The position numbers and the translations under genes were made by a program. The notes beneath the pieces are model-generated. The model was not told the origin of the DNA, did not search any database, and saw only the letters and a program-made list of their open reading frames with translations. This document shows positions 6,588-10,893 of a stretch of DNA of 10,893 nucleotides, piece after piece. The stretch is from JBDKGH01 sp039798265 (GTDB lineage: Bacteria; Bacteroidota; Bacteroidia; Flavobacteriales_D; Sanyastnellaceae): the NCBI GenBank assembly GCA_039798265.1, contig JBDKGH010000124.1, forward strand, positions 1 through 10,893, in the 5' to 3' direction. How positions within the stretch are numbered: position 1 is the stretch's first letter; each line of letters begins with the position of its first letter.

Positions 6588-8126
6588 ATGTTGATCAAAA
6601 CATTTGGCAGCGCCGTATTCGGCGTTAGTGCTGCCACTATTACCATTGAAATCAATTCGGACAAAGGTGCGCAAGTAGCCATTGTTGGTTTGCCTGATGC
6701 CGCCGTAAAAGAAGCGCAACAGCGCATCAAAGCAGCGCTCAACAACAGCGGCTACGAAACCCCCATTCGCAGCATTACCATCAATCTTGCACCCGCCGAT
6801 ATGCGCAAAGAAGGAACAGCCTATGACCTTCCCTTAGCCATTGGCTTCATGGCTGCGTATGAACAGATTCCTCCAGACCAATTACATGATTACATCATTA
6901 TGGGCGAGCTATCGTTAGACGGTAGTTTGCGCCCTATCAAAGGAGCGTTACCCATCGCCATTCAAGCGAAAAAAGAGGGATTCAAAGGAATGATTGTTCC
7001 AGCCATGAACGCAAAAGAAGCCGCAATTGTAAGTGAACTTCAGGTATACGGAGTTTCGCACATCAAAGAAGTCATCAGTTTTTTTAATGGGTCAACACAA
7101 TTAACTCCCACGGTCGTTAATACCCGTGAAGAGTTCTTTAAAAGTCTCGATCACTTTTCCATCGACTTCAGTGATGTGAAAGGACAAGAAAACATCAAAC
7201 GCGCCTTCGAAGTAGCCGCTGCGGGTGGTCATAACGTGATACTCATCGGACCGCCTGGCGCCGGAAAAACTATGTTAGCCAAACGTCTTCCAACAATCCT
7301 TCCACCGCTCACGCTAAATGAATCCTTAGAAACAACAAAAATTCACAGTGTGGCAGGCAAACTCCGCAAGAATGCAGGACTTGTAAACGTTCGTCCTTTT
7401 CGAGCGCCGCATCATACCATTTCAGATGTCGCCTTAGTTGGTGGGGGTGGATATCCGCAGCCTGGAGAAATTTCTTTATCACACAACGGTGTTTTATTCC
7501 TCGATGAATTACCCGAATTCAAACGCTCCGTTTTAGAAGTGATGCGTCAACCGTTAGAAGATCGTGTCGTCACCATTTCGCGCAGCAAGTTCTCGATCGA
7601 GTACCCAGCGAGTTTCATGCTCATTGCGTCAATGAATCCTTGCCCATGTGGGTTTTATAATCACCCAGAAAAAGATTGTTTGTGCTCTCCGGGCGCCGTG
7701 CAGAAGTACCTCAATCAAGTAAGCGGGCCCTTGCTTGATCGCATTGACATACACATAGAAGTAACCCCTGTTGGCTTCGATCAACTTAGTGATAAGCGTA
7801 GCTCGGAAACAAGCAGCACCATTCGCAAACGTGTGATGGTGGCGAGAGAAATTCAGGGAAAGCGTTACGAAGAGAAAAAGGAAATACACTGCAACGCCCA
7901 AATGGATGCCCAGCAAATTAAGCAGCTCTGTCAAATCGATGATGCAGGAACACAACTCATGAAAACCGCTATGTCCCGGCTGAAGCTATCTGCGCGTGCG
8001 TATGACCGCATACTCAAAGTGGCCCGCACCATAGCTGACCTCGATCAAAGTGAAAACATCAAAACCGAACACTTGGCCGAAGCCATTCAATACCGAAGTT
8101 TAGATCGCGAAAATTGGGCGGGGTGA
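6588..8126 (+). CDS. yifB: YifB/ComM family AAA+ ATPase (Mg-chelatase-like)
   Basis: The product is 512 residues from the ATG at 6588. I chose this over the in-frame ATG at 6546 because family members begin at the LIKTFGSAVFGV segment; the upstream start would add 14 unconserved residues across a hairpin. Domains in order: an N-terminal ChlI/Lon-S5-like fold (about 18-140; AIVGLPDAAVKEAQQRIKAA, NLAPADMRKEG), an AAA+ core (about 190-395) with Walker A GPPGAGKT (221-228), Walker B VLFLDE (302-307), the FRAPHHTISD block, and arginine-bearing GPLLDRIDIHIE, then the C-terminal Mg-chelatase lid (about 405-507; SARAYDRILKVARTIADLD). Cys352, Cys354, Cys364 and Cys366 form a possible metal site. The ComM proteins of naturally competent Gammaproteobacteria are branch-migration helicases used in transformation; the same role here is inferred. 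It may be co-transcribed with gmhA. Confidence 0.94.
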   Translation: MLIKTFGSAVFGVSAATITIEINSDKGAQVAIVGLPDAAVKEAQQRIKAALNNSGYETPIRSITINLAPADMRKEGTAYDLPLAIGFMAAYEQIPPDQLHDYIIMGELSLDGSLRPIKGALPIAIQAKKEGFKGMIVPAMNAKEAAIVSELQVYGVSHIKEVISFFNGSTQLTPTVVNTREEFFKSLDHFSIDFSDVKGQENIKRAFEVAAAGGHNVILIGPPGAGKTMLAKRLPTILPPLTLNESLETTKIHSVAGKLRKNAGLVNVRPFRAPHHTISDVALVGGGGYPQPGEISLSHNGVLFLDELPEFKRSVLEVMRQPLEDRVVTISRSKFSIEYPASFMLIASMNPCPCGFYNHPEKDCLCSPGAVQKYLNQVSGPLLDRIDIHIEVTPVGFDQLSDKRSSETSSTIRKRVMVAREIQGKRYEEKKEIHCNAQMDAQQIKQLCQIDDAGTQLMKTAMSRLKLSARAYDRILKVARTIADLDQSENIKTEHLAEAIQYRSLDRENWAG

Positions 8127-8199
8127 TCATGGATGCATTTGAAAGAATTTTATGCCAAGAAATCGATCCAAACTCCAGGCTATTTGAGAACTCGAGAAA

Positions 8200-8228
8200 T
8201 TGCAGGGGGTCATTTTTGTCTATATTTG
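8200..8228 (+). promoter_or_regulatory. Promoter of the GNAT gene (TTG-N18-TATATTTG)
   Basis: TTG at 8200-8202 and TATATTTG at 8221-8228 are separated by 18 bases, an excellent match to the Bacteroidetes vegetative promoter. The -7 box is identical to that of gcvP. Transcription should start near 8235, giving a leader of about 45 bases, A/T-rich and without a Shine-Dalgarno sequence. I saw no clear terminator for yifB in the bases before it. Confidence 0.7.
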
Positions 8229-8280
8229 TCAATAAGCTATCAAAAAATCAACAAGAGACTACATTGAGGTTAAACTGCAA

Positions 8281-8832
8281 ATGTACCTAGATAAAAAAAT
8301 GCGATTTCTACAAGGAGATAAAATATACTTACGGGCTATAAGCAAAAGTGATGTTAACGAAAACTACTTGCATTGGCTTAATGACAAAGAGACTACAAAA
8401 GGTCTAGCAAGTGGTCTGTTCCCAAGCTCGCTAACCGAATTGGAACAATTCGTTGACCGCGCTATTCAAAGCAAAGACGTCGTTCTTTTTGCCATTTGCG
8501 ACGCTTCTAACGACCATCACATAGGAAACATAAAAATTGATCACTTCGACTGGGTAAGCCGTACGTGTGAGCTCGGCCTTCTTATCGGTGATAAAAATTA
8601 CTGGGGAAAGGGTGTTGGATATGAGGCTTGTAAGCTAACCCTCCATTATGCATTTCATTCGCTCAATATTCGAAAAGTGCTTTTAGCCGTTTACGATAAC
8701 AATCCTGCTGCGCTGGGCCTATATAAAAAATTAGGCTTTCAGTTAGAAGGCACCTTACGTAAACAAGTTTTTGACGACGGCACCTATTACGACAAACACT
8801 TGATGGGTTTGTTTACTGAGGAACTCCGTTAA
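8281..8832 (+). CDS. GNAT family N-acetyltransferase (RimJ/RimL-like)
   Basis: This 183-residue protein is a single GNAT domain that should transfer an acetyl group from acetyl-CoA to an amine. The N-terminal motif (GDKIYLRAISKSDV), the strand CELGLLIG before the acetyl-CoA loop, the loop NYWGKGVGYEA (106-116), and motif B with VYDNNPAALGLYKKLGF (137-153), including the usual Asn and Tyr, all fit the RimJ/RimL-type subfamily (Acetyltransf_3). Relatives acetylate ribosomal-protein N-termini, antibiotics, or 4-amino sugars in surface-glycan synthesis (PseH/WbqC-like contexts); the sequence does not decide the acceptor. The start may be 8281 or, more family-like, the ATG at 8299 (MRFLQGDKIYLRAI). 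Its leader and first codons look richer in A/T than the neighbouring genes. It has its own promoter, and its TAA overlaps the ATG of a 28-codon ORF. Confidence 0.88.
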   Translation: MYLDKKMRFLQGDKIYLRAISKSDVNENYLHWLNDKETTKGLASGLFPSSLTELEQFVDRAIQSKDVVLFAICDASNDHHIGNIKIDHFDWVSRTCELGLLIGDKNYWGKGVGYEACKLTLHYAFHSLNIRKVLLAVYDNNPAALGLYKKLGFQLEGTLRKQVFDDGTYYDKHLMGLFTEELR

Positions 8833-8918
8833 TGCACAGAGTTATTATGCTTGCCGATATAGCCATCGTTTACATCTTCATGAGCAAACTCTCTTATGTT
8901 AAAGACGGTTTGAAGTAA
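8832..8918 (+). CDS. Possible 28-residue ORF coupled to the GNAT gene
   Basis: The A at 8832 is shared between the GNAT stop and an ATG (TAATG), the classic arrangement for translational re-initiation. The ORF reads MHRVIMLADIAIVYIFMSKL, then SYVKDGLK, with a hydrophobic middle (about residues 5-17) too short for a confident membrane helix. It ends in another TAATG at 8916-8920, which opens a 27-residue ORF running into the 3' end of the convergent amylase gene. I recognise no family. This may be a real small protein, the worn remnant of a longer gene, or chance. Confidence 0.2.
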   Translation: MHRVIMLADIAIVYIFMSKLSYVKDGLK

Positions 8919-8967
8919 TGTTCACTTTTCGTTTGTTGGAGAATAAGGCAAACCCCCTTGGAATGTG

Positions 8968-10893
8968 TTATTGCTTTACCCATTTAAGCGTTTGTGTCTG
9001 ACCCTCGAAGGTGCATTGAACAAAATAAACACCTTTGGCAATCGCTCCACTCACCTCTAAAAGTTCATTATTGAGCTGTTGTATGTTACCCTGCGAAGAA
9101 GAAACCAACTTGCCGTGCGAACTCATAATACGAAGTTGAATCACCACACCATCAAGGCTTCCATTAACTCCTATGTTCACCTGTTCATCATAAGAAGGAT
9201 TAGGGAAAACAAAAAGTTCGGCTCGCGTGGTGTTGGATAGTTTAATCTCTTCATTAGTACCCACGGTGTAGCTTCCTACGCCTGACAAATTGCCGTCTGC
9301 GGTAATTTGATTCGATACGTTTAAGTGAGCGTTTACAAAAACACTTGCGCCTTCTTCTACAATCAATTCTTCCACAGTAGTCTGTTGCGTGATTGCGGGC
9401 TGAGGAAATACTCCACCAGGAACCACAACAACCGAATGTTCGTTCGGCACCATTCCTTCTTCCCAGTTACGCGCATCTGTCCAGTCTGATGTTTCTGCAT
9501 TTCCTGTCCAAATCGACGATGTGTTATTAGCGGAAGCCGCATTGGCATTAGTGATCACGGCGGGTGCGGTATACGTCACGTTTACCCAACATTTTTGAGA
9601 TGGGTTAGTATTTACATTGTTTTTTACCTTAATCGTTATCCACCCTGTAAACGTAGGAGTGTAGGTGCCTGTAAGTGTACCTAAACCTGTTTTGGACGAT
9701 AAAAGCGTTCCCGCACTATTATACAAACCCACAAACAAATTGCGATTGGTAAGGGATGGATACAAAATGTAGGTAACCAATTTACCGCTTTGAACATAGA
9801 TCTTTCCCGCTACTCTAAAGTTAGTAGAACTTGCTGGCAAAGCGCCGCCTTGACCCAATGAGTTCACGTGACTATCGCCTAAGTCGTTGGCCATTTCCCA
9901 CTCTTGTGTAGTGGTGGTTACGCGAGGTGGGGTGTAGGTCAACGCATCTTTCCCTACTGGAGCCCATACACTATAGCCATGGCGACCGGCCACGTTCAAA
10001 GCTGGGTTAACGGGAGGCGTATTGATAGGGGCCCATCCATCCGCGTTAACGGTAACCGTACTCGTTCCATTAGCACCACTATAATCCTTCAACACCGTTC
10101 CAGGAGCAAAGCCCGTATATACCCATTGATTCTGCCAAACGTCCCAACTATCGGTAATTCCAATAATGGCTCTACCTGCTCTTGAAATAATCAAATAATC
10201 AGCATTCGAAAAAGGAACTTGATAAGCCCCTGATTTAAAATCGAGATTCTGATGACACCACAATAAGTTAATCATATCCGCACGAACTGGAAGCGAAGTG
10301 CTTGACTTTGGATCGTGATTAAAACGATTGCCTTGGGTACCAATATCAAATACGTCCTCGAAAAACAATTGTGGATTGCCATCCATTGCCATAATAGCCG
10401 CATAGGCCGTGGTCAATCGAGGCTCACTCGGATCAATATGCGCAGACAACTCAGAGCCCGTGTTCCAACCGATGTAATTTCCAGTAGCAGAAAGTTGAGG
10501 TCTGAAGGTATCGTGATTATTCACAAAAGGAACTGTGCGGTGAACGTAGGTATTGGTAGCGCTATAAAAAGCTACTCGCTCGTTTTGCTGAGCACCTGGC
10601 AAAGAGGCCATGTTGAAATTACCCATGCCGTAAACCATGCCGTATAAACCACCTGAACCATCAAACGCACGCAGACCAAAATCAAACGTACCCATCATTT
10701 TTTCACCAGAAGGAGCAGCAATGGCGTTTACATAAGCATCCAACTCGTTTTTGCTACCCACCCATTCGCCTACATTAAACATGGCTCTATCTCCCTTTGC
10801 CCAAGAGGGAAGAGTGTATTTTACATTATAGCTATAATCTTCTTGAACATAGGTTGGAAAGTGCTTCACCGCATCCCATCGGAATCCGTCCAC
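8968..10893 (-). CDS. Secreted GH13 alpha-amylase with T9SS sorting domain, 5' end cut by window edge
   Basis: The frame is open to the window edge; the first codon seen (GTG) is internal, since it opens GH13 conserved region II. About 641 residues are visible. The catalytic triad is present: nucleophile Asp7 in VDGFRWDAVKHF, acid/base Glu43 in FNVGEWVG (region III), and Asp128 in FVNNHD (region IV). Region I and domain B should lie upstream. The amylase C-domain ends near residue 311 (GYSVWAPVG). A beta-sandwich of unknown type follows (about 330-443), then an IWTG...DARNW...VP segment (about 461-550) often seen before sorting tails, and a Por secretion tail (about 558-641; FVFPNPSYDEQVNI, GKLVSS, GVYFVQ, TLKWVKQ). 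The product should leave the cell through the type IX system and cut alpha-1,4-glucans such as starch outside. No terminator is evident after the stop. Confidence 0.95.
   Translation of the reverse strand: MDGFRWDAVKHFPTYVQEDYSYNVKYTLPSWAKGDRAMFNVGEWVGSKNELDAYVNAIAAPSGEKMMGTFDFGLRAFDGSGGLYGMVYGMGNFNMASLPGAQQNERVAFYSATNTYVHRTVPFVNNHDTFRPQLSATGNYIGWNTGSELSAHIDPSEPRLTTAYAAIMAMDGNPQLFFEDVFDIGTQGNRFNHDPKSSTSLPVRADMINLLWCHQNLDFKSGAYQVPFSNADYLIISRAGRAIIGITDSWDVWQNQWVYTGFAPGTVLKDYSGANGTSTVTVNADGWAPINTPPVNPALNVAGRHGYSVWAPVGKDALTYTPPRVTTTTQEWEMANDLGDSHVNSLGQGGALPASSTNFRVAGKIYVQSGKLVTYILYPSLTNRNLFVGLYNSAGTLLSSKTGLGTLTGTYTPTFTGWITIKVKNNVNTNPSQKCWVNVTYTAPAVITNANAASANNTSSIWTGNAETSDWTDARNWEEGMVPNEHSVVVVPGGVFPQPAITQQTTVEELIVEEGASVFVNAHLNVSNQITADGNLSGVGSYTVGTNEEIKLSNTTRAELFVFPNPSYDEQVNIGVNGSLDGVVIQLRIMSSHGKLVSSSQGNIQQLNNELLEVSGAIAKGVYFVQCTFEGQTQTLKWVKQ

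Noticed and set aside
8129..8290. 53-codon ORF, and a 44-codon ORF in another frame (8133-8267), between yifB and the GNAT gene
   Set aside because: Both run across the well-formed GNAT promoter, overlap each other, and show no recognisable family features.
8931..8953. GTTTGTT/GGCAAAC stem as a shared terminator for the GNAT and amylase genes
   Set aside because: Five Watson-Crick pairs plus two G-U pairs on one strand, five on the other, and no T-tract on either.

Overview
The window reads as ordinary chromosomal DNA from a member of the Bacteroidota, probably a gliding or T9SS-bearing lineage close to the Flavobacteriia. The evidence is a secreted amylase ending in a type IX secretion sorting domain, a Bacteroidetes-type Ig-like lipoprotein, promoters of the TTG-N17/18-TAnnTTTG kind, and an almost complete lack of Shine-Dalgarno sequences. 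Coding density is high. No rRNA, tRNA, CRISPR array, insertion sequence or phage gene was seen, and no gap between genes exceeds about 160 bases.

Layout. The left edge cuts into a TPR-repeat gene on the + strand (3-764). Its stop overlaps the stop of a convergent two-gene minus-strand operon: msrC (free methionine-R-sulfoxide reductase, 2355-2846), then an Ig-like lipoprotein (761-2365) that overlaps msrC by 11 bases. Diverging from msrC is gcvP (3005-5854), the fused glycine decarboxylase of the glycine cleavage system. It is a single-gene unit with its own promoter, a structured leader and a strong intrinsic terminator. Next on the + strand come gmhA (sedoheptulose-7-phosphate isomerase, 5940-6509) and yifB/comM (AAA+ ATPase, preferred start 6588, end 8126). 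A GNAT acetyltransferase with its own promoter follows (8281-8832). The right edge is a minus-strand secreted GH13 alpha-amylase with a T9SS tail (8968-10893), whose N-terminus lies outside the window.

Function. The genes do not form one pathway. They cover one-carbon/glycine metabolism (gcvP), oxidative repair of free methionine (msrC), heptose precursor synthesis for surface glycans (gmhA), DNA processing related to competence (yifB), cell-surface or envelope proteins (lipoprotein, TPR) and extracellular starch digestion (amylase). I found no convincing new multi-gene system. The most interesting signals are small and regulatory: an inverted repeat that folds over the gcvP start codon and could form an H-type pseudoknot with a second helix; a near-perfect hairpin directly before the yifB start; promoter -7 boxes that abut the start codons of msrC and, more weakly, gmhA; and two tiny ORFs linked by TAATG junctions behind the GNAT gene.
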